A stretch of 64,000 nt of DNA from Myotis daubentonii (GCF_963259705.1 NC_081842.1:179431849-179495848), one strand, 5' to 3'. Shown: positions 45,596 to 57,318, counted from the first letter of the stretch. The notes: generated by a model from the sequence alone, not told the origin. Numbers and translations: made by a program.

Positions 45596-45963
45596 CCACC
45601 TATTACTGGAGTAAAACCGCTCTGAGATAGCTACTCTTCCCTAACTCTCACCTAAGCCAGGCAGAATGGAACTAAATGTTGTAACATCCACTGACATCTC
45701 ATGCCCAGTCCTGCCATAAATGGTCAATCAGAGCACTTCCCTGTTGGGAGATGTTAGGATCTATGACATTGTGTTAATGTTTCTATTTATATTTATCCAG
45801 TGGTTGCCAATTATTCTATTTAACAGATGTGGAAAATTCACCATTTTCTGAATTTTGCTGATCTTATAGCTTTTATAAATTACAAACTCCTAATATAAAC
45901 ATGATTGTGGTATAATGGAAAGAGCTGGTTAGGCTTCAGTACTATTCAGCCTGTGGTTTAAAT
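45596..45963. other. Unassigned sequence
   Basis: No gene or named repeat. Confidence 0.35.
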
Positions 45964-46171
45964 ATATTGTTTTACTGATTTCAGAGAGGAAGGAGATGGA
46001 GAGAGAGATAGAAATATCAGTGATGAGAGAGAGTCATTGATTGGCTGCCTCCTGCACATCCCCTACTGGGGAATCAAGCCTACAACAGGGCATGTACCCT
46101 GACTAGAATTGCACCATGACCCTCTGGTTCATATGTCAATGTTCAACAACTGAGGCACGTGGTCTAGGCTA
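45964..46171 (-). mobile_element. Ves-type SINE
   Basis: On the minus strand, the tRNA-like head (plus-strand right end GTGGTCTAGGCT) leads to GATTGGCTGCCTCCTGCACA (plus-strand reading) and a GA-rich stretch. A 15 bp duplication with one mismatch flanks it: GCCTGTGGTTTAAAT (45949-45963) and GCCTGTAGTTTAAAT (46172-46186). Confidence 0.9.
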
Positions 46172-46186
46172 GCCTGTAGTTTAAAT

Positions 46187-46819
46187 GCTGGCTTTGCCAC
46201 TTACTAGCTGTGCACATTCAATCCTTTATTATATATATGATGGTAATGTGCCAGGTATTCCCCCAGCCTTAGGCAATATGTATTAAAGGGATGTGCTCCT
46301 AACCTCATGGAGCTCACAGTCCCAGGCTTCAATTTACTTCCCCACTCCGAACTTCTGGATTTTATCATCTTTGCAGATGGGTTGTGATGCCATCTTCACA
46401 GGGTGGTTGTGAGGACTGAGATCACCGGGTAATCTACTTAGTGTTTATCAGACAATAAGGGCTTCCTGCTACTGTGCCTGTCTGTGTGTCTGTCCAGCTA
46501 CCTTACTGCCTCTCCTCTTCTCCCATCCTCTCATAGCTTACCTTTTCCTAACCTATTGTGTCTTATCCATCCTGTATATCCTATTCTTTTCCATCATGAA
46601 TTTTATTTCTGTCCCCTTCTATGCTATAGTAATACACTACAAAGCTTTCTTCTCTCAGCTAAAAAAAATGTTGTTTGCATTTTTGAATGAATCATTTAGC
46701 TCTTTTCCTCTTTATTTTATAATTAAACTTACACTGGGTGGTGTTTAAAAACAGTTCCATCAACTGATTTTTGAGTCATCCAAAATTAAAGGGATTTTGA
46801 CAATACCTACCAATATCTC
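46187..46819. other. Unassigned sequence with a MIR fragment
   Basis: Bases 46187-46230 (GGCTTTGCCACTTACTAGCT) are a MIR scrap interrupted by the neighbouring Ves SINE. A second one lies near 46235-46440. No gene is visible. Confidence 0.45.
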
Positions 46820-47254
46820 TTTATTAATTTAATTTTTATTGATTAAGGTATTACATATGTGTCCTTATCACCCCATCGCCCCCCCCCCACTCATGCCCTC
46901 ACCCCCTGTTGTCTGTGTCCATTGGTTAGGCTTATATGCATGCATACAAGTCCTTTGGTTGATTTCTCCCCCTTAACCCCACCCACCCCTACTTTCCCTC
47001 TGAGGTTTGACAGTCTGATCAGTGCTTCTCTGTCTCTGGATCTGTTTCTGTTTATCAGTTTATGTTGTTCATTATATTCCATAAATGAGTGAGATCATGT
47101 GATATTTATATTTCTCTGACTGGCTTATTTCACTTAGCATAATGTTCTCCAGTTCCATCCATGCTGTTGCAAAGTGTAAGAATTCCTACTTTTTTACCGA
47201 AGCATAGTATTCCATTGTGTAGATGTACCACAGTTTTTAATCCACTCAAGGAAG
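46820..47254 (-). mobile_element. Young bat L1, antisense 3' end
   Basis: Plus-strand landmarks are TTTAATTTTTATTGATTAAG, a C-rich run at about 46880-46891, TTGTCTGTGTCCATTGGTTA, and the antisense ORF2-end signature TAGTATTCCATTGTGTAGAT. It ends abruptly against hAT sequence. Confidence 0.8.
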
Positions 47255-47375
47255 TGACCGTACCCTTTTATGTAATGATGTTTACTTTGAATTTATATTA
47301 GTTCACACAAACACTCCATCCATGCTTTTGTTCCGGCCCTCCGGTCCAGTTTAAGAACCCATTGTGGCCCTCGAG
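47255..47375 (-). mobile_element. hAT-type non-autonomous fragment (bat nhAT-like)
   Basis: GACCGTACCCTTTTATGTAA and GGCCCTCCGGTCCAGTTTAA match a bat non-autonomous hAT pattern as I remember it. Neither terminal inverted repeat is present, so it is truncated at both ends. It is joined directly to L1 on the left and to a Ves SINE 3' half on the right. Confidence 0.55.
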
Positions 47376-47524
47376 CCTACTGGAGATGTGCAGGAGGCAG
47401 CTGGTCAATGTTTCTCTCTCATCGATGTTTCTGACTCTCTATCTCTCTCCCTTCCTCTCTGTAAAAAATCAATAAAATATATATATATAAAAAAAATCCT
47501 GATTTCTGTTTAAAAAAAAAAAAA
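47376..47524 (+). mobile_element. Ves-type SINE, 3' half only
   Basis: GTGCAGGAGGCAGCTGGTCA, TCATCGATGTTTCTGACTCT and a tail with AATCAATAAAATATATAT form the 3' half of a Ves SINE. The tRNA-like head is missing. Two A-runs at the end suggest an additional tail. Confidence 0.8.
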
Positions 47525-49284
47525 AGAATGAAGACCTGCACAACTCAATGTTTAGAGTTTGAGGAGATGAGGGAAATTCAAACATCCCATCTCACTTGAG
47601 GTTCCCCACATTGAGTGGAGATATGGATTATTGTAATATGGCCTCAGTAGCATCATTCCCCATTTCCTTTTCTCATTTGGCAATGGGAAGAGGGAAGTAG
47701 AGTGGGTGATGGTACCCACTTAGACTATTCCTATTGTCTCCTTCACTACAATGTGAGCCCTTTAAAGGAATGGATAGTGCATTTCACTTCTCATATTTGA
47801 TGCCAAACTTAGGGCTTGACCCAGTGAGAGGCATAGTCAATAGCCCTTGGAATGAACGGCTATGTTGAGTTTACCACCCTGGCCATGGGGCATACTACCA
47901 GGTATCACAACATGGTGGGATCAGAGATAAAGGACTTCTCTTAGGGTGGTCTAGGAGCAGAGACTAGAGCTATGGTTTCTGCTCTAAGAATTCTAGAGGA
48001 GGTCACAACCTCCTAAAGACCAGCAGGCTGAGTATGAATTTCCCACTCAGACAACAGTGGTTCTCAAACCCTTGTCCACAGATTGGTACTGACCACTAGT
48101 GAAATGAAAATGAAAAGGGACAGTGTAGTGATTTTTAAAAATGAAGCTAAATTTATGTTTTTATTCTGACTGTATGGCCTTCCTGAATATGTTGTCATGT
48201 CCTTCTGCATGGAAATAACCTTTTTGAAATTATGGTGATGGCAAATGGCAAATGTTTTTCTTAATGTTACTAGCAGGGGAAACATTGCCTCCCAGGTCAG
48301 TTTTCAGTTCAGTTCTGTTTTGACATTTTCCACTGCCCGTGATTTCTCTAAGGGGCCTCACTGCAGCTGTGGCTTCTAATGAGACATGGACAATTTTGAG
48401 AATCTGAACTACAGTTTTAGACCCTTTCGGCAGAGAGATGTGTGTATGTCCCCACACAACATTGTAGACAATGTTGGAAGGTTCACAGGCCTCTTTCAGA
48501 CCAGCCATGGGCCCTTTAAGAATCTACAAAATCCAGATTAGGAAATCCAGGACCAGAGAGGTTAGCAGTCTACTACTGTGTGTATGTGTTGGGGTCGGGG
48601 TGGGGGAGGGGAAGGGAGGCCTTTTCTTATTTTCTTTTTAATAAAACATTCAATGTAAATAAAAAGTTTCATATAACCACCTTTTGTACCATTAAAAGTC
48701 CAAGGAACCAAGGATCATGATCAGGGATTTAATAGATATTTTGCAAAAGCCAATGGCACTCTGTGAAAGGCAGCTGGCAGACAGCCTTGTGTGGGTTCAT
48801 TGGGTATAGGAACCACTCTTCCCTTTGGCATTATCTGCTGAGCATATGTTATGACCCATCACCACTGGCAGGGCTCTGTGCATCTCCCAGGCTGTCTCAG
48901 GGAGTCTTTTTGAAGGCATTTCAGCCATCTGCTAGGGTTTCCTGCTCCCCAGGGTGCTTTGATGCCATGAGGAGATGTAACATGACATTTGGAATCTGGG
49001 CCCACGTGTCACAATGCCAAGGGCAGGGGAAGCCCCAGGGTGACTGACAACAGCCTGTTGTGTAGGGATGTGCATGTGAATCAAATACATCTGTCTGGGT
49101 AGTCATATTGGCAGCTGAATCGCTGAAATTTAGAAGGGAGGGGGGAATGAATGCTCTTAGAAACCTTCAGAAGAGAAGGACAACCCCTCACTGCTCATCT
49201 TCCTCGAGAAAAGCCTTGGGCAGAAGTAAAGACCACAGCTGGAGCAATGAAGTTGGAAGCATTTTATGCTGCATTGAATCCTCT
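47525..49284. other. Unassigned sequence with a possible hAT fragment
   Basis: Bases about 48055-48240 start like a hAT end (CAGTGGTTCTCAAACCC) but have no visible partner terminus. A G-rich run at 48591-48611 (GGGGTCGGGGTGGGGGAGGGG) is a possible four-stranded DNA motif. No gene is visible; frames of 73-94 codons lack domains. Confidence 0.4.
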
Positions 49285-49372
49285 CTAAAAATCCATTTTT
49301 GTTACTCTAACTGCAGAGGTGAGGAAACTGAAGCTGGGAGACGTGGACTAATTTGCCCCAGGGATCACCTAG
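49285..49372 (-). repeat. MIR SINE fragment
   Basis: TAACTGCAGAGGTGAGGAAA and CTGAAGCTGGGAGACGTGG fit a reversed MIR. Confidence 0.45.
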
Positions 49373-49374
49373 GC

Positions 49375-49531
49375 CAGTGATGGTGAACCTTTTGAGCTCA
49401 GCACTGCCTCCTGCAAGCCCCCTACTGGGGACTGAGCTCACAACCTAGGCAGTTGCCCTTGACCAGAATCAAACCCAGGACCCTTCAATCAGCAGGCTGA
49501 CACTCTGTCCACCGAGCCAAACCAGTTGTGG
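49375..49531 (-). mobile_element. Short hAT end joined to a Ves-type SINE head
   Basis: Bases 49375-49401 (CAGTGATGGTGAACCTTTTG) look like a hAT terminus. Bases 49402-49531 are the head half of a Ves SINE on the minus strand (plus strand CCCCTACTGGGGACTGAGCT, then GAATCAAACCCAGGACCC and ACCGAGCCAAACCAGTTG). The SINE tail is absent. Confidence 0.65.
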
Positions 49532-50149
49532 CTGCAATGCATTTCTTTAACACCCCATGGATGGTGCAGGTTCTCCATAAACTGAGTTATCTGTCTTCTT
49601 TTCCATGCAGACATTTCCATTTCTTTCCTTTTTTGTTTTCTCTGATTACACTCCAGAGTATACATGATACCTGCATACATCTTAATGTGTTGCTCTTCTG
49701 TCCAGTTGGTCTGAAGCCCAGGAATTGTCCTTCATGTTCCTCCCTCTATGACTGAATCCAGTGGAAATGCCTACAATTTGCATGATAAGTCCATTTTGCT
49801 CCATCTCCATTGACCAGGGTGGGGAGGTCAATTCCCCTGTCAGGTCTCACCTTTCTTAGTTTCACCTTTGCACAGTTTATTCCCCAAGAATAATTGTAGT
49901 AACTTTGTAAAATGCTAATCTGATAATTTAACTCTCCTGTAAAAAAAAAAAAAAAAAAAAAAAAAGAAAGAAAACAAACTAATTAAAATGAGAAAAAAGA
50001 TACACTCCCATTACTCTGCTTTATACGACTGTGTGATGTGGACATTGAATAATTCCATTGGCAGATGAAGTCAAGGAGATTCCACAGTAAGTGACAGCAC
50101 CTCTGACTTCAAGGCTGTCCATCATTCTTCATGCCAAATAATTATAGCC
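49532..50149. other. Unassigned sequence with a poly(A) tract
   Basis: A run of about 25 A lies near 49941-49965. No gene or named repeat is visible. Confidence 0.45.
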
Positions 50150-50388
50150 ACAATTATAATCACCATTTGCTGAACACATACTGTAATATACACATGATTA
50201 AGTTCTTTATATATACTAACTTCTTTAATCCTCACAACAATTCTATGTACTAGGTATTATTATTATCCCAGTTTTTCCACCAGGAATCTGAGGCACAGAA
50301 TGTTTAAGCAGTTTCCCCAAGGCCACATAGCTTGAAAATGACAGAAGCAGGATCAGAACCCAGGCAGTGTAGCTCCCTTACCACAACT
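50150..50388 (-). repeat. MIR SINE
   Basis: Read in reverse, CTGAACACATACTGTAATAT, AATCCTCACAACAATTCTAT, CCCCAAGGCCACATAGCTTG and ATCAGAACCCAGGCAGTG give a nearly complete MIR. Confidence 0.8.
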
Positions 50389-51204
50389 GGGGCCAGGCCA
50401 TGACCACAGAATTGATAAAAAGGAGGGAATATGATCAAACTACCACCTGCTTCTCAATCACTATATTTTTCTGACTAATCTGTATCTTACTGTAGCTCAA
50501 ATTGGCATCGTCTCCCTCCGCCCCTCAAAAGATAGCTGAATATATAACAGCAGCAGCAACAAAAACTAGGAATAAACTGTTTAAAATTGATAATGTTTCT
50601 GAAGGGCTGAGATGGTCTTCTTCCGAGGAGGTAATTACAGGAACTCAGTAAGGATGGAAGACATTTTTCAGAAAATAGAGTCTGAGCAATCCTAACGGAA
50701 ATGTCAAAAGGATAATGTGTTTTGCAAATGTTTATTGCAAACAGACAAAAGTAGATTCAATTACTCATTACATCCTACACATTTCTCTTTTTCTTGTCTA
50801 GAAAGCACTCAGGTGTTTTGTGTTGTTGTTTTTTTTTTTTTTAATTATTTTCCAGGATGGCATGGAAGTATTTTTAGCTTTGAAATTTTGATTGTGAATT
50901 GCTATGGCCTATTAAAAAAAATGTGAGGCAGCCTTGAAACATGTAAAAGGATGACAGAACCTGGCGGACATGTGGAATCCACTGGACTTTATATATCAGC
51001 TGTCCCGGGCCCCTCCCTCCTCCAATCCCTGAGCTCTAAACACCTCACCCATGATTGTGGGCACTTTAATCCAGAATCTGTGTTGGGCCCAGGTCCCTAC
51101 ATGATTAAATAAAAATAATCATTTTGCTCTGCTGTTGCCTCTGAAGGAGAGAGTTTGCAACTCCGCCTCATCTGCCTGTGTCCCCGGCTGGGCCCCTTGG
51201 AGTG
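50389..51204. other. Unassigned sequence
   Basis: No named repeat. Bases about 50980-51240 look non-repetitive, with GATTAAATAAAAATAATCAT near 51101-51120. A regulatory role is conceivable but untested. Confidence 0.4.
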
Positions 51205-51526
51205 GAGTAAACATTGCTGGCTTTGGATAATAGTTAACTTTAAATATTAATAGTGAGACTTTGGGCAAGCCTCTTGTCCTTATTGAGTCTCCATCTCTTC
51301 TTACACCAGCAGAGATGATGGTGCCTGCCTCCCAGGGCAGGTGGTTGTGATGGTTGAGATGTATATTAAGTGACTACTGCCTGGTATTCTTTAATGAGAA
51401 TGGTTTGAGCCCTTATTGTGTGCTGGCACTTTACCTTTATTATTCCAATTAATTTAACTTTGTAGAGTAGGTGTCATTATCCCTCTATACAGATAAAGAA
51501 ACCAAGGCTCAGAAAGATAAAATTTT
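51205..51526. repeat. Two MIR SINEs in opposite orientation
   Basis: About 51230-51390 is plus-oriented (GACTTTGGGCAAGCCTCTTG, then GGTGGTTGTGATGGTTGAGA). About 51395-51520 is minus-oriented (TTATTGTGTGCTGGCACTTT, then AAGAAACCAAGGCTCAGAAA). Confidence 0.7.
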
Positions 51527-51941
51527 GACTGTTCCCTCCAAAAAAAGGCGTGTTGATGTCCTAACCCCCGCTACCTCAGAATAAGAGGTGGGCCCTAATC
51601 CAATATGACTGGAGTCCTTAAACAAAGGGGTGGGGTAGATGCAGAGATACAGAAATAGACATGCACAGAAAGAAGGCAGTGTGAAGGCCCAGAGGAAGAA
51701 GATGGCCATGTGACTGGAATGATGAATCTACAAACCAAGGAATGCCAGGAATCATCAGCAAATACCAGAAGTTAGAAGAATCAAGGAAGTATTCTCCCCT
51801 AGAGCCATCAGAGAGGCCAGGGCCCTGCTGATGCCTTGATTTCAGACATCTAACCTCCAGGTCTGACAGACAATAGCTGTCTGTTGTTTTCGTCCACCCA
51901 GTTTTTGGTATTTTGTTACAGCAGCCATAGGAAACTAATAC
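51527..51941 (+). mobile_element. MLT1-type MaLR LTR
   Basis: AGGTGGGCCCTAATCCAATA, AGAAGATGGCCATGTGACTG, TATTCTCCCCTAGAGCCATC and TTGGTATTTTGTTACAGCAG follow MLT1 order through to GGAAACTAATA at the end. The 120-codon minus frame is not a gene. Confidence 0.8.
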
Positions 51942-52017
51942 TTTCCTTAAGCTCACACCATTAATTAGTACAAACACCAAGGTTCAGTTCCTGGTCTGTC
52001 TGGGCTGATAACCACTC

Positions 52018-52170
52018 CTATACCATTGCTACTCAAAGTATGGCCCCCAGTAGCATTGGCCTCACCTGGGAGCTGTAGAATCTCAGGCCATACCCCAGAA
52101 TCAGGATCTGCATTTTAACACAATCTCGACGGAATTCTGATGCACTTCAAAGTTTGAGAAACACTGCTGT
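52018..52170. mobile_element. MER5A-type hAT-Charlie fragment
   Basis: TTGCTACTCAAAGTATGGCC, GGCCTCACCTGGGAGCTGTA, CAGAATCAGGATCTGCATTT and GTTTGAGAAACACTGCTG match MER5A order. Confidence 0.75.
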
Positions 52171-52499
52171 GGACTCCCTTCTACAGTTACCAACAAATAT
52201 TAATTCCATAGTCTTCCTTTTTCTAGTTCCTCTTTCGTGTGCTATTGGAAGTGGTCCTTTCCATTTCTAGTATATTCTCTATCTAGTTCTTTTTCCACTC
52301 TACTCAGCATCCTTCCTTAATCCCCTAAGGTTTACTTCATCCTTGATACATGGTAGGGACACTGGGTACAGTGAGAAGATGACAGGCTTTGGACTCTGTT
52401 GAAATTGTTTTAAGATCCTGCTTTACCACTCAGTAGGCACAGGAAAGGATAAGTCACTTGTCTTTTTGGAGCTTCAAATTGTTCATCTATTCCTGTGAC
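52171..52499 (+). repeat. MIR fragment and unassigned sequence
   Basis: About 52370-52500 carries a weak MIR pattern (CTGCTTTACCACTCAGTAGG, then AAATTGTTCATCTATTCC). The remainder is unassigned. Confidence 0.45.
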
Positions 52500-53110
52500 A
52501 TTACCCTAGTTGAAGCCATAATCACCATCTTTTGCCTGGACTACTGAAATGGCCACATAGGTGGATTTCCCATCTCCCCACACTGATCTGTCTGTTCTCC
52601 TTATTGTAACTTCAATGACCTCTTCAAAACAAGCAAGTCTTATCATGTCATTTCCCTGATTAAAAACCCACCGTCACTTCCCTGACCTTAGGATAAAGCC
52701 TGAGTTCCAGAACGTGGCTTACAGTTCCTTGCGTGATCTGCCCATGTCTATTTCTCCCATCCCATAGATCTTGTCACTCACCACCCTCACCTTCTTATTT
52801 ATTCTCTAGGCATACTAACCTTCCTAGACTCTCTCAATTAGCAATCACCTCTTTCAGGAGCCTTCCCTGCACCACACCTCCCATCCTAAACTCCTATGTC
52901 TTGTGTGCCTTCTCTATGCTTTTTAAAAAATCATAAAAATGAATGAAGCTTTTTATTAATTGCATGTTGATTTGCCTGTATTCCTCACTAGTCTACCTGA
53001 GCATGCAGGCAAAGACCCTGACTATCTTTGTGATGTTTGTGTCCCAACACCTCACCCCATGTTGATATATAGTCAGCCCTCAATACCTATTTGCTGAAAA
53101 GATAAAAGGA
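52500..53110 (+). repeat. L2 LINE 3' region
   Basis: ATCATGTCATTTCCCTGATT, TAGGATAAAGCCTGAGTTCC and GCGTGATCTGCCCATGTCTA occur in L2 order. Near the end CAGTCCTCAATA-like sequence (CAGCCCTCAATACCTATTTG) marks the L2 tail. A 67-codon frame here is LINE decay. Confidence 0.78.
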
Positions 53111-53651
53111 ACTGGGAGATGACCCAGGTTCCAGGCAAGCATTGTGCATTCCCTTTAAGAAGCATTTATTTTCAAAGCCCCACTGCTGTTTCACAGATTA
53201 GGGGCCAGTTGTAGAGTGAGTACAGAAACCACCAGTTTATTTTTTTTCTGAAGTTTCTTTGTTCTTTCCCACATGATGAAGCCTCTTAGATCCCATATCA
53301 TTGAACAAAGCTAAAGTATTTACTCCTAATTGCTTTAAGTAAGGCCTGTCTGATCTAACCGCTAATCAGAGGCTTGCATTGAAGAAAGAAAGATGACTAA
53401 TTAACAGGCTCCAGGACCCACAGGAGTCAGGATCCGCACTCTGTACTGTGGCAGCCTCGTGGTGGAAGACCCACCATGACTTCTGGAGCATCTTTGGGGC
53501 TTAAATGGCTTTTCATTCCCAGAGATGTTGAAACAACACACCCCAACCTCACAGGGAGGAGGCATTTATTCCAGAGGATGAACCCATGAGCCCCTGGAAC
53601 CTGTCCCTCCTGTACATTGTAAGTAGCAAGAAATGCTGAGCATCTAAAGTA
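53111..53651. other. Unassigned sequence
   Basis: No gene or named repeat. Confidence 0.35.
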
Positions 53652-53666
53652 AAAATGTCAACAGTA

Positions 53667-53847
53667 GCCTGGCTGGCGTGGCACAGTGGTTGAGCGTCAA
53701 CCTATGTACCAGGAGGTCAAGGTTCAATTCCCGGTCAGGGCATATGCCCGGGTTGCAGGAGGCAGCCAATCAATGATTCTCTCATCATTGATGTTTCTAT
53801 CTCTCCTTCTTCCTTCCTCTCTGAAATCAATAAAAATATATATTTTT
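53667..53847 (+). mobile_element. Ves-type SINE, well preserved
   Basis: The head CCTGGCTGGCGTGGCACAGT and A-box-like TGGCACAGTGGTTGAGCG are followed by the B-box region GGTTCAATTCCCGGTC, then GGCAGCCAATCAATGATTCT and an A-rich tail. A diverged duplication, AAAATGTCAACAGTA (53652-53666) versus AAAATGTTAGCAATA (53848-53862), flanks it. Confidence 0.9.
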
Positions 53848-53929
53848 AAAATGTTAGCAATACAGCAGGAAGGCTCACACACCACTTGTGAAATTTGTAT
53901 AAGTACAACAAAACGAGAAAAATAGAAAA

Positions 53930-54350
53930 GTTTTTTTTTCCCATGGGATGGGCCCATTTGGGCCTTGCATATACCACATGCTCAATCGCTTTTTGTTGAA
54001 TGAAATTCTAGTATGAGACATTTACAGAAAAAAAAGATATATACACATTTATTGAAAAGCATCAAAGATGCCCTAAATAAATGGAGATTGTATTCCCCTA
54101 TTCACAAGTAGGAAAACTCAGTGTCATGAAGATGCCCCTTTCCGCAAGTTAATCTATAGATTCAAGGCTATTTCAGTCAAAACCCCCACAGGGATTTTAA
54201 GGAAATTGACCAGCCAAACCTAAAATTCATGTGGAAAAATAAAGGGCTAAGAATAGCCAAGTGGTTTTGAAGTAAGGGGAGATGGGAAAGAAAGAGAACT
54301 GACTTGCTTTAGTAGATATCAAGATTTACGCTAAAGCTCTATGTAATTTT
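53930..54350 (+). repeat. L2 tail scrap and L1 ORF2 fragment
   Basis: Bases about 53945-54010 resemble an L2 tail (CTCAATCGCTTTTTGTTGAA). Bases about 54020-54345 are L1 ORF2-like (AAATTGACCAGCCAAACCTA, then ATTCATGTGGAAAAATAAAG). Confidence 0.65.
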
Positions 54351-54644
54351 GAGGAATAGTTTTGCTTTGATGTTTGTTTGCTTATTTTGAAAGCTGGTCA
54401 TTCAGGGAACTGATTCTTAGCAAACTTTCCTAGAGTCACTCTGCACTGAGGGGTTTTAGTGAAAAGTGAAGGCAGGCAGCATGGATCTGCTCTCTTGGAG
54501 CCAGCTGTTAGCTACAGCTCAGAGTGGGGGAGAGCATGGGCCACATGCACCAGGCTGAGCTCCTGCTCTGGCCCCTGACTTCATGTGCTCTGAGACCGTG
54601 GGTAGTTACTGAACTTCTGTGCATCTCAATTTCTTCATCTGTAA
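54351..54644 (+). repeat. Unassigned sequence ending in a MIR fragment
   Basis: Bases about 54560-54644 carry AATTTCTTCATCTGTAATTT, the centre of a MIR truncated by the adjacent SINE. The earlier part holds nothing I can name. Confidence 0.45.
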
Positions 54645-54809
54645 TTTTTTTAAATTTTTATTTATTGGAGAGAGAGCGAGAGAGAGTTGTTGTTCTACTT
54701 ATTTTTGCATTCATTGGTTGCTTCTTATATGTGCCCTGACCAGGGATTGAACCCACAACCTTGGTGTATCAGGATAACGCTCTAACCAACTGAGCTATCC
54801 AGCCAGGGC
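54645..54809 (-). mobile_element. tRNA-derived SINE (Ves-related)
   Basis: On the minus strand the head GCCCTGGCTGGATAGCTCAG (plus strand ends CCAGCCAGGGC) has a clear tRNA-like A box and a B box (plus GGGATTGAACCCACAACC). The tail is at the plus-strand left. Confidence 0.85.
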
Positions 54810-56229
54810 TTGCAAAATTTAATTGATAAAAAGCTAACTAGACAAAAGTATGGTTGAGCTATATTCTGGTGCTTTTAAAGTCTATTTTTTCTATATTATA
54901 AATAGCTTTCTGTAAAGTAAGGATTGCAGCCTCAAATGTCTGCAGGGCCAGGCAGATCATGCCCATGTGTGTAGCAGCTATAGAGAAGACAGTGGGGAGG
55001 GGGACTTTTGACAACTGTGAGTGAGCATAAGATAGGGCCACAGCCAATGAGCACACACATCCCCCGTGAGCAGTTTCAGTTCCGGAGAGAAGAACCTGGC
55101 ATGGGAGTTAGAAGAGAGACAAGAATTCTTGTATCTTGGCCTTGGACAGTGGTGTGACCCACGGCAAGTTTTTCACTCTGTGAGCCTCATTTTCCCACAT
55201 TTAAGATGGAAACCTAGCCCTCTCTAAGGATAATTGTAGCTCTAAAATGATACAATGCCTGTCCATGACTCTGATTTGTAGCTAGTCTCACTTCTCCAAT
55301 TGGAAGTGAAAGAACCTCACTTCTAGAACCTGATGACCAAGGTTCAAATCTGAGCTCTGCTACTTACTAAATAAATGTCACTGGAGAATGGCCCAGAACC
55401 TCACTGCTCTTCAGTTTCTATCACTAAAAATACAAAGGAAGAGTAGGAATTCTATTCTGCACAGTCAGAGACTATGAGTGTGATAATTAGCTATTCAATG
55501 TTTTATAAACTGGGCAACAATGGGGAGGGATGTGGATAAACATAATGGAAAGGGATACAGATAACTGGTTTACCAAGTCCCAGACACTAATACCTACACT
55601 GTTTGAAAAACTCAACTTTTTTGGGATATGAGCCCTGTTATAGTCATTTTTTCCAGATGAGAAAACTGAGATTACAAACAGTGGACTTGGAGATTGGAAT
55701 CTTTTCTTTCTAGTTCCAAGGCCCATGATGTACTTCTCTACCTGTGCTTCCTCGGATGGGCCAGCCATGTCCAGTGCCAGGAGCCTAGCACTTGTCTTCA
55801 GGTTGGGGGCCAGGCCCAGAGTGGTCAGCTGAAGATAAGAGCAACAGACACATTTCCAATCGCTCTAGGCAGGGCTTAGGTTCCTAGAAATGAGGTAATC
55901 GGCCATGTTTGTATAGAGTAAGACCAAGGACTTTCCAGACACCTGCTGTTCTAAATGTCAGCTTGGGGTGGGCGGTCTGGGACCTACAGGACTCAATTAT
56001 GGGCAGGAGAAGGCCACAGATCCCAAGTGAACTCACACCTGACTCAGGCAGAGCACAGCTGCTGAGGGGGATCACCTCTCATTCTCCTCATGAAACCAAC
56101 ATGCTGTTCTGGCCCCGGGGAACACAGGTCAGCAACTTCATGAATTACCCTTTTGATTGTAACCCAGTTGCAGTGGTGAAATATTATGTTGCCTAGGGCA
56201 GGGCTATTCCTGGCTCTTTAGTTATTTAA
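54810..56229. other. Unassigned sequence with two MIR fragments
   Basis: MIR plus fragments lie near 55130-55260 (TTTTCACTCTGTGAGCCTCA) and 55310-55400 (CAAATCTGAGCTCTGCTACT). No gene is visible. Frames at 55487-55768 and 55909-56196 lack domains. Confidence 0.45.
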
Positions 56230-56490
56230 ATTATGAAGTTTCCTTTAAGGAAGGAAGATTTATTGAATGCCTACCAAGTGTAAGGTATGGTGCCACTCAC
56301 TTTGCATTGGTGATTTTATCTAATTGTTACAATAACTGTATACATTAGATTCCCTACTTCAGTTTATCAGGTGTTAAAAGGGAAGCTCAGGATAAATAAA
56401 CTTATCAGAGGCCACAGGTTTAATAAGTGCTGGAGCCAAAGATCAGAATTTGTGGCTCTCTGACTCCAAACCTAACTCTTTCTACAGCAC
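56230..56490 (-). repeat. MIR SINE
   Basis: Read in reverse, TATTGAATGCCTACCAAGTG, GATAAATAAACTTATCAGAG and CAGAATTTGTGGCTCTCTGA are in MIR order. Confidence 0.65.
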
Positions 56491-57262
56491 AGGTTTGCCC
56501 ATAGGTGTGACACTGAGGACAAGTATGCCTGTAAAATCCAAATAGAGTTCCATTTGTCAGTGGTTGCAATGGAAGAAGATCACCAACCAAGCAGTAGAAA
56601 ACTCATTTGTTTGTTAAACAAAGAATAATTCATTCATTTCCTAATGCTCTCTCCCAGCTAAGACCTGAGCCAGTTCTGTTTTTAATCTGTTATTATAGCT
56701 TGAAAACAAGGATTTCCTCACACCCTATGCCTTAGAAGATCCCATTTGGGACACAGAGAAATGGTGCTTCCTTTGTCTCAACATCAAAGCATAGTTTATG
56801 TCTTGACAGGTGTATGTATGTGTTGAAAAATATAAGTCAGTGCAGAAAATCAAACCCCTCTGCTTGCCCAATTGTCCCATTTCCCAAGAAAATGAAAGAG
56901 AGGATAACTTAAAGTAAATAAATATAGACTCCCCATTTGGAGGTCTGGAATTGATAGTGTTTACCATAAATTACATGAGAACTCATGCTTCTATTTGATT
57001 GTGGGTTTGAATCCGCGCCTGGCTCTGAGATTCTTCCTCTGTGAGTGATTGCTGTCGCTGGGGGATTTGGCAGTGTGACCAGGCCTAGGGAAGGCATAAA
57101 ATTATTAGGTCTAAGACTTCATTGCAAAACTTCTTCCTCTGAGATTTAGAAGCCATCTCTCTTTCAGCCTCTTAATGTTTCCTGAACACCGTGAATTTCT
57201 CCAGGGGCTTTATGGCTAGAATTGATCACATTCAATTCTCCAGGGAGGAAATAGGCAGGTTT

Positions 57263-57318
<56 letters not shown>

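Noticed and set aside
54645..54809. tRNA gene
   Set aside because: A tRNA-like head with A and B boxes is present, but it is attached to a SINE body and A-rich tail, as in other Ves-type copies here.
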